A DNA stretch of 13,342 nt from Euryarchaeota archaeon UBA23 (GCA_002498725.1 DAIJ01000038.1:1-13342), one strand, 5' to 3'. Shown: positions 1-6,224, counted from the first letter of the stretch. The notes: a model not told the origin generated them from the letters alone. Numbers and translations: made by a program.

Positions 1-129
1 GATTCGACCAACGTCACGAGGATTAGGTGCGTCATTGACCCGTACCTTGACTTGAGTTGCTTCGCCAGTCATACCAGTTCTACCAACTATCTCTACAACT
101 TCAGCGGGCCAAGCATCAACTTCTGCCAT
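1..129 (-). CDS. rps28e: 30S ribosomal protein S28e, 5' part (gene runs off the left edge)
   Basis: This is the N-terminal 43 residues of an S28e-type ribosomal protein. Seen: the translation begins MAEVDAWPAEVVEIVGRTGM and continues TGEATQVKVRVNDAPNPRDVGRI. That matches the family's PAEVxEVxGRTGMTGExxQVxVRV core, with the GRTGMTG loop at about residues 16-22. The family is only about 65-75 residues long, so roughly the C-terminal third, including the usual basic tail, lies outside the window. The ATG at 127-129 is set by a strong Shine-Dalgarno AAGGAGGA at 136-143. S28e is a small OB-fold protein of the small subunit near the mRNA exit channel. It lies 31 bases downstream of rpl7ae in the same direction, the classic archaeal L7Ae-S28e order (often followed by L24e, Ndk and IF2), so it is probably co-transcribed from the promoter upstream of rpl7ae. 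Confidence 0.93.
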   Translation of the reverse strand, partial: MAEVDAWPAEVVEIVGRTGMTGEATQVKVRVNDAPNPRDVGRI

Positions 130-160
130 ATCACATCCTCCTTAATTCATGATTTTGCAT

Positions 161-538
161 TCAAGCAGATAGAGTTTCGAAGTGTCCTTTAACTTCTTTG
201 AAGCGATCAGCGCTATCTTTGTTGACATCCATGACTGCTATTGCAGCAGTTCTGGTTCCAATAGGCATTCCTGCAGCTTCTGCAAGGTATGCTTGATCTT
301 CTACGTAAATGAATGGAATTTCTTTTTCCTTACAAATCATTGGTATGTGCGCTAAAAGCTCGCTTGGATTGACATTTTCAGCCATAACGACCATCTGAGC
401 AGTTCCTCTCTCAGCTGCCTTAGTAACCTCATTTGCACCTTTCTTTAGCGCACCATCACCTTTTGCAATCAATTTGACCATGTCGTAGACTTGTTGTTGC
501 ACGTCTTCTGGGGTTTCGAATATTTTGTGTACACTCAT
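161..538 (-). CDS. rpl7ae: 50S ribosomal protein L7Ae (K-turn binding protein)
   Basis: L7Ae binds kink-turn RNA in the large ribosomal subunit; in archaea it is also a core protein of box C/D and H/ACA RNPs and of RNase P. Seen: 125 residues, normal for the family, with the RNA-binding signature KGANEVTKAAERG at about 33-45 (the NExxK motif contacts the K-turn), the strand MVVMAENVNP, then IPMICKEKEIPFIYV at about 65-79 and a C-terminal GTRTAAIAV. Start choice: the frame extends back to a GTG at 545-547, but the ATG at 536-538 has an AGGAG at 547-551 with 8-base spacing, and that motif overlaps the GTG. The ATG product (MSVHKIFE...) is therefore preferred. It lies upstream of rps28e in the same direction, a conserved archaeal pair. 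The identification is very secure. Confidence 0.95.
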   Translation of the reverse strand: MSVHKIFETPEDVQQQVYDMVKLIAKGDGALKKGANEVTKAAERGTAQMVVMAENVNPSELLAHIPMICKEKEIPFIYVEDQAYLAEAAGMPIGTRTAAIAVMDVNKDSADRFKEVKGHFETLSA

Positions 539-583
539 TGGATTCACTCCTCATGTGGGGTAGTCCGGCGCACGGCGTGACTG

Positions 584-590
584 ATATAAA
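584..590 (-). promoter_or_regulatory. TATA box for the rpl7ae-rps28e operon
   Basis: On the minus strand this reads TTTATAT in an otherwise GC-rich stretch, 46 bases upstream of the rpl7ae ATG. An archaeal TATA box about 26 bases before the start of transcription would put +1 near 558-560. That leaves a leader of about 20 bases, enough to carry the AGGAG ribosome-binding site. It sits just after the end of the PRPP synthase gene, so the ribosomal pair probably has its own promoter. Inferred from sequence only. Confidence 0.6.
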
Positions 591-625
591 CGCAGCGGAT
601 TACCTTCGGTAAACTGTCTGTATGA

Positions 626-1555
626 TTATTTCATCAGATTTTGTAGGCCACGAGCAAGAGCCGGAGCCGAACTAACTACAGCTCTTGGATTGGGTAATGA
701 GTCCGAACTATGGACTCCATCTACATGATTCGAGAGTCTCGAAATAGCCCCAGCGGTGAATAAACCATGAGTACAAGCCGCATGAACTGCAGTTGCTCCT
801 TGACGTCTTAGTGCATCACTAGCACGACATATGGTCCCACCCGTGCTGATCATATCGTCTACAATCGCAACAGTCTTTCCGTTGACATCTAGATCCTTCG
901 GACTATGTTCTATAGTATGTGCATCTATGCGAGTTTTTTCTAGGTAACTAAATTCCCAGCCTCCTATCGTAGCAACTTCCTTTGCACGATCAATAGCACC
1001 TTTGTCTGGGCTGAGGACGAAGTCTGGATTGACTTCACTTCGTAGCCTATCGGCAATTTCTGGCATCGAACTAACAAATTCTACTGGTACAGATATTTCC
1101 TTCAAAACTTCTGGGGCATGAAGATCTAGTATGACCATTCCGTCGCAATAATTGGCAAGCATTTCACCAATCACACGTGCACTAATTGCCTCTCCTGGTG
1201 AAAATCTCTTATCTTGTCTTGAGTATCCATAATAAGGGATGGCAAGATAAACTTCGGAGCCTACATCTGGAAGTTTCTGAGGCTCTTTTCCTTTGTAATT
1301 AGATAGATCTCCCTTGCGAACATCTCCTATTGCTTTGAGTAGAAGAATGGTTTCTAGGATTCCAGAGTCTGGATAGGTATTTGAAACTAATACCACGGGC
1401 TCGCATCGTACTGATTCAATAGCATCAGAGGGGACTCTCACGTACCCTTCACCATCAGGAAATTTTCTACTGAGTAATGGTACGTGTTGCATGTCCAACA
1501 ACGGTGCCAAAATATCAGCAACCGCCCGACCTGAGGAACCACTCACTACGGGCAT
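626..1555 (-). CDS. prs: Ribose-phosphate pyrophosphokinase (PRPP synthase)
   Basis: Makes 5-phosphoribosyl-1-pyrophosphate from ribose 5-phosphate and ATP, feeding purine, pyrimidine, histidine and tryptophan synthesis in the cytoplasm. Seen in 309 residues: N-terminal VVSGSSGRAVADIL; the ATP-site stretch YYGYSRQDKRFSPGE at about 108-122; VILDLHAPE near 141-149 (the family's D-x-H motif); the flexible-loop KTR at about 207-209; and the PRPP-binding loop VDDMISTGGT at about 232-241. Length is normal (about 290-320). One oddity is a lysine-rich, probably surface insertion at about 78-98, between the helix after the SNTYPDSG segment and the strand YLAIPYYGY, where homologs are usually shorter. 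The start ATG is supported by good alignment of the first residues with the family; there is no clear Shine-Dalgarno. It is a single gene between the ribosomal pair and a divergent tRNA. Confidence 0.94.
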   Translation of the reverse strand: MPVVSGSSGRAVADILAPLLDMQHVPLLSRKFPDGEGYVRVPSDAIESVRCEPVVLVSNTYPDSGILETILLLKAIGDVRKGDLSNYKGKEPQKLPDVGSEVYLAIPYYGYSRQDKRFSPGEAISARVIGEMLANYCDGMVILDLHAPEVLKEISVPVEFVSSMPEIADRLRSEVNPDFVLSPDKGAIDRAKEVATIGGWEFSYLEKTRIDAHTIEHSPKDLDVNGKTVAIVDDMISTGGTICRASDALRRQGATAVHAACTHGLFTAGAISRLSNHVDGVHSSDSLPNPRAVVSSAPALARGLQNLMK

Positions 1556-1567
1556 GAGTGCTCTAGC

Positions 1568-1580
1568 GGAGTAGTACTCC
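1568..1580. repeat. Small perfect palindrome in the prs leader
   Basis: GGAGTA-G-TACTCC forms two perfect 6-base arms around one base, 13-25 bases upstream of the prs ATG. A TATA-like AATTTAAT on the minus strand (about 1610-1617) would place the prs start of transcription near 1585-1590, so the palindrome would lie in the short leader or at +1. That is a position where a repressor or a small RNA structure could act. It may also be chance. Confidence 0.35.
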
Positions 1581-1618
1581 CTTCATGACTCCTCCGATGC
1601 TCAAGATATCATTAAATT

Positions 1619-1652
1619 GAGAATGGGCATGTTCAAAATGGATGCCCTTCTC
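1619..1652. repeat. Hairpin upstream of tRNA-Ile, resembling a tRNA minihelix
   Basis: GAGAA-T-GGGCAT pairs with ATGCCC-TTCTC: 11 base pairs with one bulged T and an 11-base loop. The inner part, GGGCAT then GTTCAAA then ATGCCC, repeats elements of the neighbouring tRNA-Ile: its 5' GGGC, its T-loop segment GTTCAAA, and its 3' ATGCCC. The structure ends 15 bases before the tRNA. It could be part of the tRNA or prs promoter region, or a relic of a duplicated tRNA end. Its function is unknown. Confidence 0.5.
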
Positions 1653-1667
1653 GGTTGCTTTGCTCAA

Positions 1668-1745
1668 GGGCGTGTAGCTTAGTTTGGCTGGAGCACCCCG
1701 CTGATAACGGGGAGGTCACAGGTTCAAATCCTGTCATGCCCACCA
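1668..1745 (+). tRNA. tRNA-Ile, anticodon GAT
   Basis: A complete cloverleaf can be folded by eye. Acceptor GGGCGTG (1668-1674) pairs with CATGCCC (1735-1741), with one G-U pair. The D-arm starts GCTT at 1677 and closes with GAGC at 1691-1694. The anticodon stem CCCCG/CGGGG (1696-1700, 1708-1712) encloses the loop CTGATAA, with anticodon GAT at 1703-1705. The variable loop is AGGTC. The T-arm is ACAGG-TTCAAAT-CCTGT (1718-1734). The discriminator is A1742, followed by an encoded CCA at 1743-1745. There is no intron. It reads isoleucine codons ATC and ATT. A T-rich stretch follows at once (from 1746) and serves as a plausible terminator, overlapping the end of the convergent gene. No strong TATA box is seen at the expected distance; a weak TTAAAT lies at 1612-1617. 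Confidence 0.95.
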
Positions 1746-1751
1746 TTTTTC

Positions 1752-2336
1752 TTATTCTTCAGTTTCGCCACCATTCAAGGCCAGGTAACTTGGGAGTGTA
1801 ACTAATCTACTCGCTGAACATCTTAGTATCAATTCGTCAAGGAATGATGTTGTTCTAGCAAGTTGTTTTACGGGCACTATTATCCTCTCAGGTAAATCAT
1901 ATTTTCTTCTTAGTATCGCATGTGTGTTAACTACAATTCCTCTGAAGGTTCTTTTTACTTTGACAAAACTCACTACATTACCAAGATCTATGCCATCATT
2001 ATCCATAACAGCTCTATCTAGAAGTTCATCAGGAGCCCATAATTGTTCATTTATCCTGATAGTGTTCCTCCACCTGCGCTGTAATTCACGCATTGATTTG
2101 GATAATTTCACTCCTCCGTCAGGCCTAATGCTGTGCACTAACTCTTTGGAAAGAGGAGCTGAATCAGCCGGTTTTCGCATGAATTCTCCTGCTACGTCAT
2201 CCACGACCTCAAGCCTCATAGATTGGACAAATTCATCTCTTGGGTGACTCCGTTCTCCAGTAATAATTCCAACTAATGTATTACCTACGTATACTTCTCT
2301 CTGTAGTAGTTCTTGAATTCGATATTCATCGTTCAT
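1752..2336 (-). CDS. Protein with two PRC-barrel-like domains, function unknown
   Basis: A 194-residue soluble protein with no membrane segment. Two halves look alike in layout. Residues about 12-80 start with REVYVGNTLVGIITGE and end LSKELVHSIRPDGGVKLSK. Residues about 105-171 start DRAVMDNDGIDLGNVVSFV and end RIIVPVKQLARTTSFLDELIL. This 'feature + D/G-x-x-[IL]-G-x-[IV] ... IPVxxI ... VIL' layout is that of PRC-barrel domains, small beta-barrels found in RNA-processing and photosynthetic or adaptor proteins. The link segment is Arg-rich (ELQRRWRNTIRINEQ). The family call is from pattern only. The start ATG (2334-2336) has GAGGA at 2343-2347 with 6-base spacing. The stop lies only a few bases from the 3' end of the convergent tRNA. 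The gene is divergent from the aminotransferase across a long AT-rich gap. Confidence 0.7.
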   Translation of the reverse strand: MNDEYRIQELLQREVYVGNTLVGIITGERSHPRDEFVQSMRLEVVDDVAGEFMRKPADSAPLSKELVHSIRPDGGVKLSKSMRELQRRWRNTIRINEQLWAPDELLDRAVMDNDGIDLGNVVSFVKVKRTFRGIVVNTHAILRRKYDLPERIIVPVKQLARTTSFLDELILRCSASRLVTLPSYLALNGGETEE

Positions 2337-2441
2337 TTTGCTTCCTCAAATTGCTGGGTAAGTGCATCCCCCGTGCTGTTCCCTGCATGATCTTATGTGT
2401 ATTAGCACTTAATCTATATGTTAACAAAGACTGATAATCCA

Positions 2442-2498
2442 ATTGAAAATTTCAACATTAAATGAAAATTTCAATTGAAAAATTAAAGTTAATTTGAT
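2442..2498. repeat. Three 19-bp-spaced AT-rich dyad elements (possible operator array)
   Basis: Inside the 276-base AT-rich divergent gap (2337-2612) there are three consecutive dyads. TTGAAA-A-TTTCAA is centred at 2449, TGAAA-A-TTTCA at 2468, and AAATTAA-AG-TTAATTT at 2487-2488. The centres are 19 and about 19.5 bases apart. The first two 19-base units agree at 14 of 19 positions; the third is looser. Such phased palindromes are typical of sites for dimeric DNA-binding proteins. They lie about 105-150 bases from both flanking genes. The extreme AT content raises the chance of coincidence. Confidence 0.45.
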
Positions 2499-2579
2499 TT
2501 TTAGTATGATTATCAGAAATTTATTTTCAACAATATGATTTTAGTAAAATGCAAATCAAAAAGATCCTAGTATCGGACA

Positions 2580-2586
2580 AATATTG
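2580..2586 (+). promoter_or_regulatory. Putative TATA box for the aminotransferase operon
   Basis: AAATATT is centred about 30 bases before the ATG at 2613, with no Shine-Dalgarno in between. This arrangement is typical of a leaderless archaeal transcript and is one reason for choosing that ATG as the start. The surrounding gap (2337-2612) has several other AT-rich candidates, for example a minus-strand ATATAGATTAAG near 2409-2420 that could serve the divergent PRC-barrel gene. Confidence 0.4.
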
Positions 2587-2612
2587 ATGTGCATACCTTC
2601 GTTCGGGTCACG

Positions 2613-4124
2613 ATGGCAAAGTGTTTGGACTTACTAAATGACATCCGCTCTAATTCGGGAAATGCTCAAACCACGGGTCTTTCGGATGACATTTTGTATT
2701 CCTTTACTGAATCTAGTAAACAACTTGTTAGAGCTATTGAAGAAGCACATGTTAATCATCTCAAATTAAGAAATGACTTAGGTCTTGGAACTTTGATGTT
2801 AAACGAAGATGATTTAATTTCTATACTACAGGAAGATTATGTTAATTTCTATTCTTCGGCTACTATCAATCCCTACGTTGCAATATCAGCCCGAGGCCCT
2901 TGGATTGTGACATCTCATGGAGCAGTAATTCATGATAATGGAGGATATGGTATGTTAGGTATGGGCCACGGCCCCGATGATGTCATTTCTTCGATGCATC
3001 AGAATTGGGTAATGGCTAATGTGATGACTCCTTCATTCAGTCAGAAAAGGTTGGCAGATAAATTAAAGCAAGAAATTGGACATACTCGAGGGTCATGTCC
3101 ATTTGATAGATTCATTTGTATGAACTCTGGCTCAGAATCGATGACGGTTGGAATGAGAATTTCTGATGTTAATGCACTAAGAATGACAGGACCAGGCGGA
3201 CCTCATGAGGGTAAACCAACAAAGATGATGGCTATTGAGAGAGCCTTTCACGGACGTACTGATAGGCCAGCGCAAATTTCACACTCTTGCAAGGATGGTT
3301 ATGATAAAAACCTTAAAACCTTTCAAAATAGAGAAAATTTAGACCTCATTCCAGCAAATAACATAGATGCTCTAAGAGACGCTTTCTCTCGTGCTAATGA
3401 GGATGGATTTTTTGTTGAGTTACTTGCAATTGAACCAGTTCAAGGCGAGGGCGCCCCTGGAGTTTGTATAGATCGAGAATTCTATGATGAAGCGCGCCGA
3501 TTGACTAAAGAACATGGTTCCATGCTAATTATTGACTCCGTACAGGCAGGATTGAGAGGACAAGGTTGTCTTAGCATTGTTGACTACGAAGGATTTCAAG
3601 ATGCCGAGGCTCCTGATATGGAGGCATGGTCAAAGGCAATAAATGCAGGTCAATATCCACTTTCAGTAGTAGGGATGACTGCTGAGGTTGCTGAACTTTA
3701 TGTTACTGGAATTTATGGTAATACAATGACAACTAATCCCCGGGCTTTAGAAACAGCAATTGCAGTATTAGACCGCATCACTCCAGAATTACGTCAAAAT
3801 ATTAGAGATCGAGGTAAGGAGCTTGTTGCCCGATTAGAAGATTTAATGTCAGAATATCCTGACGCTATACTTTCAGTACAAGGAACAGGACTTTTGGTGT
3901 GTGCTGAACTTGATCCTGCCAGATTTCCAGTAGTAGGTAATGATAAGGTGGAGACATGGTGTAGGAAAAATGGACTAGGCGTTATACATGGAGGAATTAA
4001 TGCACTTCGATTCACCCCACATTTTGAATTAACTAGTCCAGAAATAGATATCATTATTTCAATAGTCAGAGATTGTATTGATCATTTCATAAAAATTGAA
4101 AAAACAAGTCTTTCCATGACTTAA
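2613..4124 (+). CDS. Divergent class III (PLP-dependent) aminotransferase
   Basis: A fold-type I, class III aminotransferase of 503 residues, longer than the usual 400-450. Seen: a non-conserved N-terminal region of about 85 residues (acidic/helical), then the core GPWIVTSHGAVIHDNGGYGM with GMGH; the PLP-phosphate region NSGSESMTVGMR; AFHGRT; AIEPVQGEGAPG; IIDSVQAGLRGQG, with the cofactor-nitrogen Asp at about D308 (family usual: DEVQxGxGRTG); and SKAINAG with the Schiff-base Lys at about K341. The substrate cannot be told. Relatives act on omega-amino groups (ornithine, lysine, GABA) or glutamate semialdehyde. The DSVQAGLRGQG variant, with Ser for Glu, sets it apart. Start: the ATG at 2613 has a TATA-like box about 30 bases upstream; a GTG at 2589 in frame is possible and would add 8 residues. 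It abuts the next gene with no gap, so the two products probably work together. Confidence 0.85.
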   Translation: MAKCLDLLNDIRSNSGNAQTTGLSDDILYSFTESSKQLVRAIEEAHVNHLKLRNDLGLGTLMLNEDDLISILQEDYVNFYSSATINPYVAISARGPWIVTSHGAVIHDNGGYGMLGMGHGPDDVISSMHQNWVMANVMTPSFSQKRLADKLKQEIGHTRGSCPFDRFICMNSGSESMTVGMRISDVNALRMTGPGGPHEGKPTKMMAIERAFHGRTDRPAQISHSCKDGYDKNLKTFQNRENLDLIPANNIDALRDAFSRANEDGFFVELLAIEPVQGEGAPGVCIDREFYDEARRLTKEHGSMLIIDSVQAGLRGQGCLSIVDYEGFQDAEAPDMEAWSKAINAGQYPLSVVGMTAEVAELYVTGIYGNTMTTNPRALETAIAVLDRITPELRQNIRDRGKELVARLEDLMSEYPDAILSVQGTGLLVCAELDPARFPVVGNDKVETWCRKNGLGVIHGGINALRFTPHFELTSPEIDIIISIVRDCIDHFIKIEKTSLSMT

Positions 4125-4898
4125 ATGAGCATCAGAACCATTTGCAAACCTCTTTTCGGTAAGGTTATGACTGTCACATCTAAACCTGAGATTCGGTCTA
4201 AATCAGTATTCTTAATTGGTGAGATTGATGCAGTATATAATTCGCTTGCAAATCGTTTAGAAAGATCTGGTGCTATACTGACTGTAAATCGTGAAGATGC
4301 AGATTTGACAGTGTCTCTTGGAAAAATTTCCCATACCTTATCACCCCCTCCTGATGTTGCTATTATTCCTGCTTTTATGGATGAGCCAATTGCAGATTTA
4401 GTTGTGAAGATACACGACTTGCTAGTTCCAGAAGGTGTACTAGGTTGGGGTACAGAAATTATTCATGAATGGATTGAATGGGTTAAGTCTGGAGTTGAAG
4501 GAATTGCCCCCTCCGATATTGAAGCAAGGCACTGGGTACACATACGCGATGCATCAGACGCTCTAGGATTGCTTATTCTCACAGATACTGGTTCCATTAC
4601 TCAAGGTGTGATTGATCTAGCTGGACGTAGAGCTTGGTCCTCTGAAGCAATTATAGAAGAAATGCATCTACTTTGGAATAGATACACAGATGCTCTAAAT
4701 TTTTCTCACTCTATAGAGTCACTTTCGCAAATACCCAGTCCTGTATCACATCAATCTATCGAGGCTGTTCAAAGACCCGATCTTTCATTACTTCATAATG
4801 CTTTAAAAAATGCCGGAACAGAAGAGGGCTGGCGTCCTTTAACAGCAATGAGAGTGTCATTAATGGAACTCTTTGCCCACTCTGAAAGTGAGTTGTAG
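4125..4898 (+). CDS. Degenerate extended-SDR (NAD-dependent epimerase/dehydratase-like) protein
   Basis: 257 residues, shorter than the 300-350 of active extended SDRs. Seen: an N-terminal Rossmann-like start KSVFLIGEIDAVYNSLANRL (about 26-45) where the family has GxxGxxG, but here those glycines are missing. A mid-region RHWVHIRDASDALGLLI (about 135-151) matches the family's R-x-[FW]-V-H-[IV]-x-D-x-x-x-A helix. The C-terminal RPDLSLLHNAL...GWRPLTAMRVSLMELF (about 217-250) matches the usual 'PDxSxxxxxLGWxPxTxxxxGL' end. The catalytic Y-x-x-x-K is not seen, and the middle of the fold is shortened. It is therefore likely catalytically altered or a binding/regulatory homolog. Its ATG follows the TAA of the aminotransferase gene with no gap, which implies translational coupling; a second ATG at 4167 is an alternative start. 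Confidence 0.6.
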   Translation: MSIRTICKPLFGKVMTVTSKPEIRSKSVFLIGEIDAVYNSLANRLERSGAILTVNREDADLTVSLGKISHTLSPPPDVAIIPAFMDEPIADLVVKIHDLLVPEGVLGWGTEIIHEWIEWVKSGVEGIAPSDIEARHWVHIRDASDALGLLILTDTGSITQGVIDLAGRRAWSSEAIIEEMHLLWNRYTDALNFSHSIESLSQIPSPVSHQSIEAVQRPDLSLLHNALKNAGTEEGWRPLTAMRVSLMELFAHSESEL

Positions 4899-4933
4899 AA
4901 TGGACAAAGAGTCTACGTAAATCAGAATAGATC

Positions 4934-4954
4934 AAAAGCAAAATAGTTGATTTT
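4934..4954. terminator. T-rich convergent terminator region
   Basis: Between the plus-strand SDR-like gene (stop at 4898) and the minus-strand Hc1-like gene (stop at 4957) is a 58-base AT-rich gap. The minus strand has two TTTT runs (4940-4943 and 4934-4937) just after the Hc1-like stop, and the plus strand has TTTT at 4951-4954. Archaeal transcription commonly ends at short oligo-T runs, so the gap may end both transcripts. No strong hairpin is seen. Confidence 0.35.
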
Positions 4955-4956
4955 AT

Positions 4957-5133
4957 TCAGGAACGGTCGTTTTGTACCTTCTTACGAACGTCTTGTGCAG
5001 CAGATTTGATGCTCTGCATAGTCTTTCGAACGCGTGTTCCAGCCGCGTTCACACCTTTGTCATGCTTTGCAGCATCCTTCATGGCGTCAGTCAATTGGTC
5101 TATCATGTCTTGTAACATAGCCTCTACGGACAT
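4957..5133 (-). CDS. Small Hc1/histone H1-like basic protein (58 residues)
   Basis: A short gene easily missed by length cut-offs. Seen: it starts MSVEAMLQDMIDQLTDAMKD, continues AAKHDKGVNAAGTRVRKTMQ, and ends SIKSAAQDVRKKVQNDRS. The core KGxNAAGTRVRKxxQxIKxxAQxVRK strongly resembles the Hc1-like histone-H1-type family (chlamydial HctA has KGNKAAAQRVR followed by Lys-rich helices). The first third is acidic/amphipathic and the last two thirds basic. That would fit an all-helical DNA-binding or nucleoid-compacting protein; a role in chromatin is inferred from the family. No Shine-Dalgarno is visible. A TTAAG-type TATA element 24-30 bases upstream suggests a leaderless transcript. It is a separate transcription unit downstream of the deoxyhypusine synthase gene. 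Overlapping plus-strand frames here look like shadows. Confidence 0.78.
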   Translation of the reverse strand: MSVEAMLQDMIDQLTDAMKDAAKHDKGVNAAGTRVRKTMQSIKSAAQDVRKKVQNDRS

Positions 5134-5156
5134 GTTCGCGAGCCGCGACTATACGC

Positions 5157-5163
5157 CTCTTAA
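5157..5163 (-). promoter_or_regulatory. Putative TATA element of the Hc1-like gene
   Basis: On the minus strand this AT island reads TTAAGAG, inside an otherwise GC-rich 74-base gap (5134-5207). It is centred about 27 bases upstream of the ATG at 5133. Transcription would then start at or next to the ATG, giving a leaderless mRNA, which agrees with the lack of a ribosome-binding site. Confidence 0.4.
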
Positions 5164-5207
5164 GCAATGCCCTATCAAGCATCCTACTGAAGTGCTGATT
5201 TAGTCAT

Positions 5208-6224
5208 CTAAGATTTTACGAACAAGTCCGCTCCTAGGAGTGGAAGAAGTACACTAGCATCTCCTTCAACTACGACATGAGGGGCCTCAGGTCGTATTTT
5301 TCCCCAAGAAATTGCTTCTTTAAGTCGAGCTCCTGATAGTGATCCATCATGTTCAGGGGCAGTAGTTATTGCCACTGCCGAATCTAGCCCATCTCTATAT
5401 TGATTCCACCAAATTACGTGATGTTTTGAGATCCCACCACCGACCATTAATGCATGAGATTCTTTTGAAGTCCAAGTCAAATCTGATAATATCTGTTCAT
5501 CAGCCAGAAAATCAATCATAAAATCTGGACTCTTTTGCCTATGCATGAATAGTTGTGCACCAATTGAACCATCTGAAAGACCGGGTATAACCATAGGAAT
5601 ACGATGTTTTGCAATCCAATATAATAGTGAATTTTCATCTTCTATTTTGTCCCCCATTGCCCAGCATAGTTCAACAGATCCAAATCCTAGCCATGGATTA
5701 TCGGGGTGTGCATCTTTTCTTTCTAATTCTATATCATCTAGCCAAGGAAGAACAATCCTTTCAAGAATCTCACCATAACATTCGTTAGGAACTACTACAT
5801 TCCCAAGACGATTCAGACCTTGTTCTCCCAGTGCTATATCATCAAGATTAAAATCACCATGGAAATAATCCTGATAAGTTCTAGCAATATCATGATCTAA
5901 AGTTCCACAGGTAGTGATGATGACGTTGAAAGATTTCCTTTTTATTGCCTCTAAAAAGAATCCTCGAGTTCCAGTGGCACATAAGCAGGCAGGGAAAGAA
6001 AGCCAATTTAGTACTCCTTCTTCATTTGTATTTTTTATTGAATTTTTCAGTATATCTCGTGCATGTGCTAGTTTAGTTGCGGTAAAACCACCTGCTTTTG
6101 CCATCTGGTCAATGAGTTTACTCGGAGTATCAATAGAAGAGAAGTCATAGTCCTCTACTGGCACCTTAAAGTCATCACGCGAGTAGACCGTCACAAATAG
6201 GGCGGGGCGCTCTTTCGTATTCAA
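5208..6224 (-). CDS. dys: Deoxyhypusine synthase
   Basis: Transfers the aminobutyl group of spermidine to a lysine of translation factor aIF5A, using NAD, as the first step of hypusine formation. Seen in 338 residues: AKAGGFTATKLAHARDI near 42-58; LSFPACLCATGTRGFF; VIITTCGTLDHDIAR at about 101-115; GNVVVPNECY; IPGLSDGSIGAQLF (about 213-226); GGGISKHH (about 262-269); and the catalytic block DGSLSGARLKEAISWGKI, where K309 corresponds to the lysine that carries the enzyme intermediate. All key motifs are intact. The start is uncertain: the frame opens with TTG at 6222-6224, and a GTG at residue 11 (6192-6194) is an alternative; neither has a clear Shine-Dalgarno. It is last in a four-gene operon, 9 bases after uvrB and in the same reading frame as that gene. 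Confidence 0.92.
   Translation of the reverse strand: MNTKERPALFVTVYSRDDFKVPVEDYDFSSIDTPSKLIDQMAKAGGFTATKLAHARDILKNSIKNTNEEGVLNWLSFPACLCATGTRGFFLEAIKRKSFNVIITTCGTLDHDIARTYQDYFHGDFNLDDIALGEQGLNRLGNVVVPNECYGEILERIVLPWLDDIELERKDAHPDNPWLGFGSVELCWAMGDKIEDENSLLYWIAKHRIPMVIPGLSDGSIGAQLFMHRQKSPDFMIDFLADEQILSDLTWTSKESHALMVGGGISKHHVIWWNQYRDGLDSAVAITTAPEHDGSLSGARLKEAISWGKIRPEAPHVVVEGDASVLLPLLGADLFVKS

Noticed and set aside
600..612. Small hairpin TTACC-TTC-GGTAA between prs and the rpl7ae promoter
   Set aside because: It has only five base pairs and no T-run follows on the minus strand, so it is too weak to call a terminator or operator.
1668..1745. tRNA-Ile as an integration site for a mobile element
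   Set aside because: No integrase gene or exact repeat of the tRNA 3' end is found in the window; the upstream partial likeness is too short to call an attachment site.
2337..2612. Possible hidden gene or small RNA in the long AT-rich gap
   Set aside because: No open frame with a plausible start and no stable GC-paired structure is seen; only promoter-like and dyad elements are supported.
5006..5203. 65-codon plus-strand reading frame
   Set aside because: It lies antisense to the Hc1-like gene, has a Cys/Phe-rich composition without family resemblance, and has no promoter or ribosome-binding site.
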